Shown here: piece by piece, positions 26,064 to 33,722 of the stretch
Layout: each line of letters begins with the position of its first letter
Position numbering within the stretch: position 1 is the first letter of the stretch
Assembly (NCBI GenBank): GCA_963791805.1
Contig: CAWBTU010000006.1
Coordinates: 248,001 to 312,000, forward strand
Direction: 5' to 3'
DNA length: 64,000 nucleotides
Source: JACMJL01 sp963791805
Lineage (GTDB): Bacteria > Bacillota > Clostridia > Clostridiales > Clostridiaceae
Made by a program: the position numbers and the translations under genes
The notes under the pieces: generated by a model
What the model was told of the DNA's origin: nothing
The model's input: only the letters and a program-made list of their open reading frames with translations
Database searches by the model: none

Positions 26064-27262
26064 ATGGCAAGAATAACAAGTGTCTATGATACTTTAGCAG
26101 AACGCGGCTATACTCGGCAACTTACTCATGAAATAGAAATTCGAAAACTTTTAATAAAAGAAAAAATAAGCTGCTTTATTAGGCTTGATTCATCAACTGA
26201 TAGCTTAAATTTAGATCATTTTGCTCAAATAATGGTTATGGCGCATATGCAAAAGGCAGGTCATATACCTATAATATTAATTGATGGAAATTTTTGCAAC
26301 AATGACACGAAGCCAATGGTAACTAGAGAAGATATAGCCATTAATTCAGATAGAATTAAAAAACAAATAGATAAAATCATAGATTTTACTGAAGAAAAGG
26401 CTGTTATGGTTAACAATTCAGATTGGTTATCAGAAATTAATTATATGAATACTTTAGTTGAAGTGGGAAAATATTTTTCTGTACCAAGGATGTTAACAGC
26501 AGAGTGTTTTAATCAAGAATCAAAAAAGAAATATCCTTTTTAGATTTGAATTCTATGGTTATTGAGGCCTATGATTTCCTTGAACTTAATAGGAAATATA
26601 ATTGTAAACTACAATTAGGTTTAGATAAGGAATGGGATAATATTATTGCTGGAACTAATTTAATAAGAAAAAAAGAAGGAAAAGCAACCTTTGGAATGTC
26701 CATTACTCAATTAGATGGAAAAGAATTAATCAATACTGAAAATAAAGTGATTTGGTTAGATAAAGAAAAAACCTCTCCAGCGGGTTTCTATAAATATTTT
26801 AGAAATGTTAAAGATGAAAATTTAGAAAGATATTTGAGCTTTTTCACCTTTCTACCTATAGGACAAATAAAACGATATGCTGCTATGCAAGGTAGAGAAA
26901 TAAATGAAGGTAAGAAAGCTTTAGCTTTTGAAGCAACAAAAATAGTTCATGGGAAAGACGCAGCCCATAAAGCTAGAACTGAAATTGAGGCTTTATTAGC
27001 AAAAGAAGGAAATGAAAAAGATATGCCTAGTATTTCTATTTCTAGGGATGTTCTTAATACTTCCGTTATAGATATTCTAATAGGGATAAAAATACTTGTG
27101 TCAAAAGGAGAAGGTCAGAGATTTATCGATCAAGGAAGTTTGTATGTAAATGAAGCTAAGATTACTAGTATAGAAACACCACTAACAGAGGCTGACTTTA
27201 GAGAAGGAAGCGCCATAATTAGAAGAGGAAAGAAAAATTACACTAGACTTATTTTGAAATAA
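26064..27262 (+). pseudogene. Degenerate tyrosyl-tRNA synthetase paralogue, split by a -1 frame change
   Basis: Two consecutive frames (26064-26543 and the frame entered after it, to 27262) together align along the whole length of clostridial TyrRS, from YDTLAERGYTRQLTHE to the C-terminal S4 domain (RFIDQGSLYVNEAKI...RRGKKNYTRLILK). Catalytic elements are lost. The HIGH-equivalent HVGH is NLDH (residues 49-52), the Gly-rich GGGT loop is missing, LGGDDQW reads LGLDKEW, and KMSKS is replaced by DGKELINTENK. The frames join at an A6-G run with unbroken homology after a -1 shift. Either a decaying gene or a frameshift-expressed pseudo-enzyme. Confidence 0.85.
26522..26528 (+). other. A AAA AAG slippery heptamer at the frame junction
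   Basis: In the first frame the codons read TCA AAA AAG, so the heptamer A AAA AAG is exactly in phase for -1 tandem slippage, as in E. coli dnaX. Reading on from the last G gives GAA ATA TCC TTT TTA GAT, which continues TyrRS homology. No strong upstream Shine-Dalgarno-like stimulator or downstream hairpin is obvious, and a homopolymer indel is the alternative. Confidence 0.5.
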
Positions 27263-27281
27263 ATTAGTATGAATGAAATTT

Positions 27282-27317
27282 AGTACTGTGCAGGTAAAAT
27301 GGCCAGTACTTTTTTTA
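27282..27317 (+). terminator. Rho-independent terminator after the TyrRS-like gene
   Basis: AGTACTG / CAGTACT stem followed by seven T residues. Confidence 0.75.
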
Positions 27318-27330
27318 TAAGTAAATTTAA

Positions 27331-27362
27331 GTCACATTCAGGTCACATTACTAAATTATAAT
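27331..27362 (+). promoter_or_regulatory. Response-regulator-type direct repeat plus -10 box
   Basis: GTCACATT occurs at 27331-27338 and again at 27342-27349, an 11-bp period, and TATAAT follows at 27357-27362. No -35 consensus is present; the second repeat occupies its place. This is the architecture of a promoter activated by an OmpR-family response regulator, and such a regulator is encoded in the same gene cluster. Confidence 0.65.
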
Positions 27363-27395
27363 AACCTTGAAATAAATTTTAAAGGAGTTTTTATA

Positions 27396-27812
27396 ATGAA
27401 CATACAAGTGCGATATCTTTCAAAATCTGGGAACACAAAAAAGGTTGCAGATGCCATTGCGGAGGAAGTTGGAGTTAAAGCAGAATCAATTAATAAAGGG
27501 ATTTATGAAGATACAGATATTCTGTTTTTAGGAGGTGCAGTTTATTGGGCGGGCGTTGATAATGAGTTAAAGAAGTTTATATTAGGTTTAGATAATAAGG
27601 TGAAGAAAGTGGCTGTATTTAGTACAGCAGCTATTACAAAATCAGCTTATGGGGAAATAAGAAAGTTATTAAAGGATAAAAATATTGATGTTTGCGAAAG
27701 TGAATTTCATTGTAGAGGAGAGTTTTTAAAACTTCATAAAGATAGACCGAATGCTTTGGATTTAAATCGTTCAAAACAATTTGCAAGAGAAATAACAAGA
27801 GGAATTTCTTAA
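27396..27812 (+). CDS. Flavodoxin domain protein
   Basis: 138-residue FMN-binding flavodoxin-like protein. The phosphate-binding loop is SKSGNTKKVADAIA near residue 9, the GGAVYWAGVDNELKKF block follows the third strand, and FSTAAITKSAY corresponds to the second FMN loop. A strong AAAGGAG site precedes the ATG. The two-component genes follow 58 bp downstream without a terminator, so a redox role within that operon is likely. Partner enzymes are unknown. Confidence 0.88.
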   Translation: MNIQVRYLSKSGNTKKVADAIAEEVGVKAESINKGIYEDTDILFLGGAVYWAGVDNELKKFILGLDNKVKKVAVFSTAAITKSAYGEIRKLLKDKNIDVCESEFHCRGEFLKLHKDRPNALDLNRSKQFAREITRGIS

Positions 27813-27870
27813 GGTTATAGATTAGTTGAGATGCTTATGATAATATCTTAACAAAGGATGGTGAGCTAGA

Positions 27871-28545
27871 ATGTTTCATATTTTAGTTGTAGAAGACAGC
27901 AAAAATATAAGAAAACTAATAGCAGCTCGTTTACAACAAGAAGGGTATCAGGTATTCCAAGCTGAAGATGGAGAAAAGGCACTGCAAGTTCTTGATATTC
28001 AGCAAATAGATTTAATTATCAGCGATATTATGATGCCTCATATGGACGGATATGAATTAACTAAAAGCCTTAGAGAAGCTAATTACAATTTACCAATATT
28101 AATGGTAACTGCTAAGGAAAGCTTTGAAGATAAGGAAAAAGGATTCCATGTAGGTACGGATGATTACATGGTGAAACCTATCAATATGAGTGAAATGGTT
28201 CTTAGGGTAGCAGCACTCTTAAGACGTGCCCAGATTTCCAATGACCATAAATTAAGTGTAGGAAAAGTCGTTTTAGATTATGATACGCTCACATTAACTA
28301 ACAAAGATGAAATATATGAATTACCTAAGAAGGAATTTTATTTACTTTTTAAGCTACTAAGTTATCCCAAACAGATTTTTACACGGCAGCAGCTTATGGA
28401 TGAAATTTGGGGTATGGAAACAGATATAGATGAAAGAACGGTAGACAGTCACATTAAAAAACTACGTAAGAAATTTGAAAACATTGAAGAGTTTAAAATT
28501 ATAACTATTCGTGGACTAGGTTACAAAGTGGAGAAGTTTGTATGA
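27871..28545 (+). CDS. OmpR family response regulator
   Basis: 224 aa. The receiver domain has the acidic pair VVEDS, phosphoacceptor Asp in LIISDIMMPHMDG and Lys in YMVKPI. The winged-helix trans_reg_C domain (about 125-222) has the recognition helix in DIDERTVDSHIKKLRKKF and the wing in TIRGLGYKVE. The stop overlaps the kinase start (ATGA), so the pair is translationally coupled. The 11-bp-period repeat before the flavodoxin gene is a candidate binding site. Confidence 0.95.
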   Translation: MFHILVVEDSKNIRKLIAARLQQEGYQVFQAEDGEKALQVLDIQQIDLIISDIMMPHMDGYELTKSLREANYNLPILMVTAKESFEDKEKGFHVGTDDYMVKPINMSEMVLRVAALLRRAQISNDHKLSVGKVVLDYDTLTLTNKDEIYELPKKEFYLLFKLLSYPKQIFTRQQLMDEIWGMETDIDERTVDSHIKKLRKKFENIEEFKIITIRGLGYKVEKFV

Positions 28546-30005
28546 AAAGACTTGGAGGCTCTATAAGAGCAAAAATCACTTTAGTATTTATAAGCATACT
28601 TTGTATTTCGTGTTTAATTTCTTTTGGAATAGTGATTATGGTTAATCTTAACTTTATTGGAGTAAAGGTTAAGAGCAATGATATTGGAGAAGTTATACTT
28701 TTAGCAGTTACTCTAATTATTTGCGTTATTATAGGATCCATACTTATGTTTTTTGCAACAAAATTTATCTCTAGGCCAATAAAAAATATAAGTGATATTA
28801 CAAGAGAAGTTGCAAAGGGAAATTTTGATATACAAATTAATTATGAAAGCGACGATGAAATTGGAATACTAGCTAAAAATTTTAATTTGATGATTAAAGA
28901 GCTTAATAATATGGAGTATCTTCGTAAAGATTTTATGAGTAGTGTATCTCATGAGTTCAAAACCCCTATAGCATCAATTCAAGGATTTGTAGAAATTATA
29001 AAAGATAAAAACTTGCCAGCTGAAAAATTTGATGAGTTTACAGATATTATTATCGAGGAAACAAGAAGATTAAATAATTTATCATCAAATATACTAAAGC
29101 TATCAAGAATTGAGAATCAGGCAATTGAGAATAAAAAAACATGCTTTTATTTAGATGAACAATTAAGAAAAACAATTTTATTATTAGAAGAACAGTGGAG
29201 CAAGAAAAACCTAGAGTTAGAAATAAACCTAGAAAAAGTTAAGTATGAAGGTGATGAAGATTTAGTTCAACAAATTTGGTTAAACTTAATAGGTAATGCA
29301 ATAAAATTTTCCAAGGATTATGGGACTATATTCATTTCTTTAAAACAAGCAACAAGCATTGTAATTGTTGAAATAGAAGATGAAGGTATTGGCATTGAAG
29401 AAGAAAGCCAAAGTCGAATTTTTGAAAAGTTTTATCAAGCTGATAGTTCACATTCAGAAACGGGAAATGGTTTAGGACTCGCAATTGTAAAAAGAATTGT
29501 TGAGATATGTAATGGAAATATTTATTTTGAAAGTATTGTTGGAGCAGGGACTCACTTTACAGTGGAGTTACCTAAAATAGATTTACAAAAAAATAAACAA
29601 GGAGGTAATTTAATGAAAACAGAAATTACAAATGAGGAGATGGAGCAACTAATTAAATCTCAGCAGGGTGAGCTAGATGCAGTTGTACTATATCGAAAAC
29701 TTGCAGAAAAGGTGAAGGATACTAAGAAAAAAGAAACTTTCTTAAAAATTGCAGCTGATGAAGGAAAACATGCTGGAATATTAAAGCAATATACTAATGA
29801 AACCCTAAAACCAAAGAATTTTAAGGCAGCATTTATCTCTTGCATTTATATGATTTTTGGATTAAAATTTACTCTTAAACTACTTTCAAAAGGCGAGTTT
29901 AAGGCTGCAATAGATTACAATAAACTGGCAGAGAAGTTTCCTAAAATTAAAGAAATTATTAAAGATGAAGAGTTACATGGAAATTTGATGAAAAATATGA
30001 TTTAA
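28542..30005 (+). CDS. Sensor histidine kinase fused in frame to a rubrerythrin-like domain
   Basis: 487 aa. TM1 (about 12-34) and TM2 (about 47-70) are separated by only about 13 residues, so there is no external sensor domain. HAMP follows, then HisKA with His in SVSHEFKTP, and HATPase with NLIGNAIKFS, EDEGIGI and GNGLGLAI. The kinase proper ends around residue 350. Residues 358-487 form a ferritin-like domain with diiron-type ligands: Glu in QGELDA and two ExxH motifs, EGKH and EELH. An AAGGAGG ribosome site and ATG lie inside the frame at the junction, so the second domain may also be made alone. Confidence 0.88.
   Translation: MKRLGGSIRAKITLVFISILCISCLISFGIVIMVNLNFIGVKVKSNDIGEVILLAVTLIICVIIGSILMFFATKFISRPIKNISDITREVAKGNFDIQINYESDDEIGILAKNFNLMIKELNNMEYLRKDFMSSVSHEFKTPIASIQGFVEIIKDKNLPAEKFDEFTDIIIEETRRLNNLSSNILKLSRIENQAIENKKTCFYLDEQLRKTILLLEEQWSKKNLELEINLEKVKYEGDEDLVQQIWLNLIGNAIKFSKDYGTIFISLKQATSIVIVEIEDEGIGIEEESQSRIFEKFYQADSSHSETGNGLGLAIVKRIVEICNGNIYFESIVGAGTHFTVELPKIDLQKNKQGGNLMKTEITNEEMEQLIKSQQGELDAVVLYRKLAEKVKDTKKKETFLKIAADEGKHAGILKQYTNETLKPKNFKAAFISCIYMIFGLKFTLKLLSKGEFKAAIDYNKLAEKFPKIKEIIKDEELHGNLMKNMI
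29613..30005 (+). CDS. Rubrerythrin-like ferritin-family protein (possible internal start within the kinase frame)
   Basis: Same frame as the kinase, starting at its Met358. A textbook AAGGAGG site lies seven bases before this ATG, so ribosomes probably initiate here as well. The resulting 130-residue protein has the size of stand-alone clostridial rubrerythrin-like proteins, with ligand motifs QGELDA, DEGKH and DEELHG around a central amphipathic segment. Homologues reduce peroxide or handle iron. No stop codon separates it from the kinase, which is unusual. Confidence 0.6.
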   Translation: MKTEITNEEMEQLIKSQQGELDAVVLYRKLAEKVKDTKKKETFLKIAADEGKHAGILKQYTNETLKPKNFKAAFISCIYMIFGLKFTLKLLSKGEFKAAIDYNKLAEKFPKIKEIIKDEELHGNLMKNMI

Positions 30006-30016
30006 TGAATTATAAA

Positions 30017-30059
30017 GCAATGCAACCTTTGGAGTATACCCTCTAAAAGGTTGCATTGC
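30017..30059 (+). repeat. Perfect 14-bp stem-loop after the kinase/rubrerythrin gene
   Basis: GCAATGCAACCTTT and AAAGGTTGCATTGC pair perfectly around a 16-nt loop. No U tract follows on either strand, so it is not a standard terminator; it may protect the 3' end or affect the next gene, whose start is 25 bp downstream. Confidence 0.6.
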
Positions 30060-30083
30060 AATTAAGATAAAGAGGTGTTTTTT

Positions 30084-30554
30084 TTGAACAATAATAATAT
30101 TTCCTTTTCAAGGGCTGAGACATGTATGATTATGGACCCAAGGCACAGTAATCCAATGGGTAATGTCCATGGTGGGGAACTTATGAAAATAATGGACAAT
30201 GTAGCAGGTATTGCAGCCTTCAAGCATGCAAGAGGTTCAGTTGTAACTGCTAGAGTTGACGAAATTGTATTCTTAAAACCTACCCATGTTGGTGATGTTG
30301 TTACCTGTGTTGGCCAACTAGCGTATGTAGGAAAGTCATCTATGCAGATAATTGTGAAGATATTCGTTCACAATGTAAATAACTATACTCAGCCTGAATT
30401 AGCACTTACAGCATTTTTTACAATGGTACATCTTGTTGATGGAAAACCTGCCAAAGTACCTAAACTAGTAGTTACTACCCCAGAAGAACAGGAACTTTAC
30501 AATTTAGGAGAAAAGAAGTATAACGAAATTCGAGAAAAGTATATTGGTATATAG
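30084..30554 (+). CDS. Acyl-CoA thioesterase (hotdog fold, YciA/BFIT type)
   Basis: 156-residue single hotdog domain hydrolysing acyl-CoA. The signature PMGNVHGGELMKIMDNVAG holds the catalytic region, and ARVDEIVFLKPTHVGDVV and TAFFTMVHLVDGKP are typical of the family. The start is probably TTG at 30084, seven bases after AAGAGGTG; the GTG at 30075 lies within that site. Confidence 0.9.
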   Translation: MNNNNISFSRAETCMIMDPRHSNPMGNVHGGELMKIMDNVAGIAAFKHARGSVVTARVDEIVFLKPTHVGDVVTCVGQLAYVGKSSMQIIVKIFVHNVNNYTQPELALTAFFTMVHLVDGKPAKVPKLVVTTPEEQELYNLGEKKYNEIREKYIGI

Positions 30555-30591
30555 TGAAAGAACATAAGAAATAACCCTAAGTAGTATAGGG

Positions 30592-30901
30592 CTATTTGAG
30601 TTTAAAGGTACCAGTTACAGTGTTGTGATCTGTGTATTTAAAGTCTAAGGATTCAGTAGCTACTTCTATCAATTCTACGTTAGGAGATACTAAAAATCCA
30701 TCAATTACTGCAGTGAAATTTCCATCTTTTTTATAAGGGACGGAATCTGCTCTGTTTGTGGGAACAGATGCATCTGCTACCCATTGAAAACCTTCAGGCT
30801 TAAAGTCAGAGGGTATTTTTTTTAGCCAACTAGGCCACTTTTGTGTGGTTTTGAAAATAGAGGGGTCAGTAAATGGGATAAGATGATTCTTTAAATTAGT
30901 T
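30592..30901 (-). pseudogene. Truncated endonuclease/exonuclease/phosphatase family remnant
   Basis: An open minus-strand frame of about 100 codons with no start codon. It reads PEGFQWVADASVPTNRADSV and ends KYTDHNTVTGTFKLK followed by TAG. The DHN-V-GTF ending is the C-terminal catalytic motif of the EEP superfamily (metal-dependent phosphodiesterases). The N-terminal two thirds of a normal protein are absent, and an in-frame TAA lies just upstream. This fills most of the apparent gap before the DUF1003 gene. Confidence 0.75.
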
Positions 30902-30980
30902 TAAAAAGTAACTTGTAGTAATATTATGAATAAAATATTAAGTAATAGAAAAAATAGAAAATGAATAGGGGTGATTACTT

Positions 30981-31544
30981 ATGGGCAGTACGGAGGAAAT
31001 AAGTCATAGCAAGGAAGAATTGGTTCAAGAAATATTGGAAAAAGATAAGGACTTAAAGGGCAGTAATATTGATGAAGAATTAATTCATGAACTTATTAGT
31101 GGTAAGGTATCAAAAAATACAAATAATACTCATGATGAAAACCTAACCTTTGGACAAAGAACTGCTGACAAAATAGCCTCCTTTGGTGGAAGTTGGACAT
31201 TTATAATAAATTTTGCAATCATATTGGCAATTTGGATTATAGTAAATGCTGTTATTTTAAGTTCTAAAGCCTTTGATCCATATCCCTTTGTATTTTTGAA
31301 CTTAATGTTATCTTGCCTTGCTGCTATACAAGCACCAGTAATTATGATGTCACAAAACCGTCAAACTGAGAAAGATAGGTTGACGGTAGCAAATGACTAT
31401 CTTGTTAATTTAAAAACTGAAATTATAATAGAAGACTTACACGCTAAAATTGATTTGTTAATAAATCAACATGAAGCGTACAAGAAGGATCAAGAAATGT
31501 TATTAAAGACAATAGAAGAATTAAAAAACAAAACAGTTGGTTAA
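30981..31544 (+). CDS. DUF1003 family membrane protein
   Basis: 187 aa. A hydrophilic N-terminal 60 residues lead to the DUF1003 core: FGQRTADKIASFGGSWTFII, then a first TM with NFAIILAIWIIVNA and a second with PFVFLNLMLSCLAAIQAPVI, followed by MMSQNRQTEKDRL and a C-terminal coiled coil. Function is unknown; some members affect ion homeostasis or stress. AGGGGTG precedes the ATG. Confidence 0.9.
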   Translation: MGSTEEISHSKEELVQEILEKDKDLKGSNIDEELIHELISGKVSKNTNNTHDENLTFGQRTADKIASFGGSWTFIINFAIILAIWIIVNAVILSSKAFDPYPFVFLNLMLSCLAAIQAPVIMMSQNRQTEKDRLTVANDYLVNLKTEIIIEDLHAKIDLLINQHEAYKKDQEMLLKTIEELKNKTVG

Positions 31545-31557
31545 TAGCCAACTGTTA
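31523..31557 (-). terminator. Terminator of the YwbE gene
   Basis: AACAGTTGG / CCAACTGTT stem; on the minus strand it is followed by TTTTGTTTTTT. The plus-strand side lacks a T run, so it mainly serves the minus-strand gene, though it overlaps the DUF1003 stop. Confidence 0.75.
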
Positions 31558-31569
31558 ATTATTAAGGAA

Positions 31570-31764
31570 CTATTTTATAATTGCTTGAACCCTACCAACC
31601 TGACCATCTGCTAATCGTACTTTTATTCCTCTAGGATGGTTCTGAGAATTTGTAAGAATATCTTTAACACTTCCACGAGTTAGTTTACCAGTCCCTTGGT
31701 CTTGCTTTAATACTATATCTACAATTCTACCTGCATATATATCTGCTCGACGCTGTCCATTCAT
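31570..31764 (-). CDS. YwbE family protein
   Basis: A 64-residue basic protein matching the YwbE/DUF2196 family: MNGQRRADIYAGRIVDIVLK at the start, LTRGSVKDILTNS in the middle, and GIKVRLADGQVGRVQ at the end. The domain is small and beta-rich; its role is not established. It converges with DUF1003 and has its own terminator. Confidence 0.92.
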   Translation of the reverse strand: MNGQRRADIYAGRIVDIVLKQDQGTGKLTRGSVKDILTNSQNHPRGIKVRLADGQVGRVQAIIK

Positions 31765-31950
31765 TTATTTCAACTCCATATCTAATAAATTCTATTTATT
31801 TATTCAATCTTAATATAATTATGTAATTTAAGCAATGTTTCTATTAATATTGTATATTTCAAAGATTGTAAATTAGTATAGTATACTTCATAACCGGAAA
31901 CAATTATTATCAGCAGATTATTTTAATAACGTTATTTAGGGGCGATCTAT

Positions 31951-32016
31951 TTGCATAAAATTGAAATTAAACCAAAGGAAAAGAAAATAATTTTTCAAAC
32001 AAAATTATACAAGTGA
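31951..32016 (+). CDS. Possible 21-residue basic peptide
   Basis: TTG start seven bases after AGGGGCG, reading a lysine-rich peptide (HKIEIKPKEKKII then FQTKLYK). A strong terminator follows 50 bp later, so something is transcribed from this 460-bp gap. It may instead be the truncated 5' end of a lost gene, or chance. Confidence 0.25.
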   Translation: MHKIEIKPKEKKIIFQTKLYK

Positions 32017-32068
32017 ACTTTTATGAAGAAGTCATAAAATTAATGAAATAGTCAATATAAAATCTAAA

Positions 32069-32116
32069 ATAGTAAAGGCTACTGCTCTCACAGTGAGTGG
32101 TAGCTTTTTACTATTT
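32069..32116 (+). terminator. Strong terminator with no recognised gene before it
   Basis: AATAGTAAA and TTTACTATT form an outer stem around GCTAC / GTAGC and inner pairs, with a T run inside the right arm. The only candidate transcript upstream is the 21-codon frame or an unrecognised small RNA. Confidence 0.75.
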
Positions 32117-32231
32117 AAGTAAGTGAGAAAGAGTTAACAGTTGTCTCAATGAAGCGCTTATGCCATACTGAATATAGTTAAAAATAATTCAATTAACCTG
32201 TCAAAATTTTAAAGAGAAAGGTTTTATAGTT

Positions 32232-32690
32232 ATGTTATTTAAACGAAATAGAATTCTATATAGCGTTTTAATCGTACTTGTAGTTGTTTTGGGTTTAAGT
32301 TCAAGAGCTTATTCTAAAAAGTTACCATATTGGATAGGAGAATATGCAGGAGATTCTTTATGGGCATTAATGGTTTTCCTAATGTTTGGATTTTTCCTCA
32401 TAACAATGGAAACCAAGAGGGTAGCTTTTTTAACATTTTTGTTTTCTTTTACAATTGAGGTAAGTCAGTTGTATCATGCCCATTGGATTGATACCATACG
32501 TAAAACAAAGTTGGGTGGCTTAATTTTAGGCTTTGGTTTTTTGTGGAATGATTTATTCTGCTATATTGTGGGGATTGTAATAGGAATAATAATTGAGAAA
32601 ATAGTATTTTATAAACTTACTAAAAGAAAGTCGTTAGAAAAGTATGTCGAAAATACAAATACCAATGTGGAAAGAATCCAAAAAGAGTAA
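32232..32690 (+). CDS. DUF2809 family membrane protein
   Basis: 152 residues with four transmembrane segments. Family landmarks are GLSSRAYSKKLPYWIGEYAG, GDSLWALMVF and SFTIEVSQLYHAHWID. The family is found in Firmicutes and Bacteroidetes and has no known biochemical role. AGAGAAAGG precedes the ATG. Confidence 0.9.
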   Translation: MLFKRNRILYSVLIVLVVVLGLSSRAYSKKLPYWIGEYAGDSLWALMVFLMFGFFLITMETKRVAFLTFLFSFTIEVSQLYHAHWIDTIRKTKLGGLILGFGFLWNDLFCYIVGIVIGIIIEKIVFYKLTKRKSLEKYVENTNTNVERIQKE

Positions 32691-32829
32691 TTAATGAATT
32701 AGTGGGAAGTGCCCAGAAAAATAAACATAGACAAACGAACGAAATGTTTGTATTTAGCTAGACAAAGTTCTAGTTTTGATATATTATTAATAGAGGGTAA
32801 ATTATTTCACATTGGAAGGAATTAAATTG

Positions 32830-33600
32830 ATGGATATAAAATCAAATGAATTATTTTGGAGCGCAAATATAGATGAAGTGAAATGTGGGTTTGTAGAAAA
32901 TGAGCAAGATTATAAATGTATAATTTGCGAGGAAGCGTTTGAAAAGGGACGTATATATGAAATCAACTCAGAATTTTATGATGCTAGGAAAGCCACTGAA
33001 CTTCATATAGAAAAAAATCATGGATTAATGCTTGAGTATTTACTTGGGATGAATTCTACTTTTACAGGATTAACAGATATCCAGAGGGAACTGTTAATTT
33101 TAATAGCACAAGGATTATCTGATAAGGAAATTTCTGTTAAACTTGGAGTGGCTTCATCAACTATCAGAAATCACAGATTTAAATTAAGGGAGAAGGAAAA
33201 ACAAGCTAAGTTATTTCTTTCAATAATGGATTTACTTTCAAAGAATACTAGCAAAAATATTAATAAATTAGATAAAGAAGTTATATGTGATGCCCATAAA
33301 ACAGCAACAACTTTAGATGATAGATATAATATAACTGATAAAGAAAAAGATGAAGTAATTAAAAGCTTCTTTGATGAAAATGGTGGGTTAAAAAGTTATC
33401 CAGTTAAAGAGAAAAAGAAAATTATTGTATTAATGGAGATAGCTAAAAACTTTTCTAAAGGTAAAACATACTCTGAAAAAGAAATTAATAGAATTTTAAA
33501 AAGAATCCATGAAGACAATGCAACTATAAGGAGAGCTTTAGTAGAATATGGATTTATTGAAAGAACAAATGATGGTAGTAATTATTGGGTAAAAGAATAG
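32830..33600 (+). CDS. DUF2087 transcriptional regulator with Zn-finger and LuxR-type HTH
   Basis: 256 aa in three parts. The N-terminal module has Cys and His spaced as CIICEEAF ... HIEKNH, likely a zinc site. A LuxR-like helix-turn-helix follows (LTDIQRELLILIAQGLSDKE, then ISVKLGVASSTIRNHRFKLR). The C-terminal DUF2087 domain is from about 180, with YSEKEINRILKRIHEDNATI and RRALVEYGFIERT. ATG at 32830 is chosen, with GGAAGGA about 10 nt upstream. The target is unknown. Confidence 0.88.
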   Translation: MDIKSNELFWSANIDEVKCGFVENEQDYKCIICEEAFEKGRIYEINSEFYDARKATELHIEKNHGLMLEYLLGMNSTFTGLTDIQRELLILIAQGLSDKEISVKLGVASSTIRNHRFKLREKEKQAKLFLSIMDLLSKNTSKNINKLDKEVICDAHKTATTLDDRYNITDKEKDEVIKSFFDENGGLKSYPVKEKKKIIVLMEIAKNFSKGKTYSEKEINRILKRIHEDNATIRRALVEYGFIERTNDGSNYWVKE

Positions 33601-33610
33601 GCGTTAAAGA

Positions 33611-33674
33611 AAAAAGAATAAAGAAGGAAATTTGCGTTACACAAAGCAATAATTAACCTTCTTTATTCTTTTTT
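33611..33674. terminator. Bidirectional terminator between DUF2087 gene and ung
   Basis: Stem AAAAAGAATAAAGAAGG / CCTTCTTTATTCTTTTT with T runs on both strands. Confidence 0.9.
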
Positions 33675-33722
33675 AATTTATGACATGGTTACATATATCT
33701 ATATTTTTTAGCAAAATAGTTA

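Noticed and set aside
32644..32650. TGTCGAA near 32.6 kb
   Set aside because: It is inside the DUF2809 coding region and not near a promoter.
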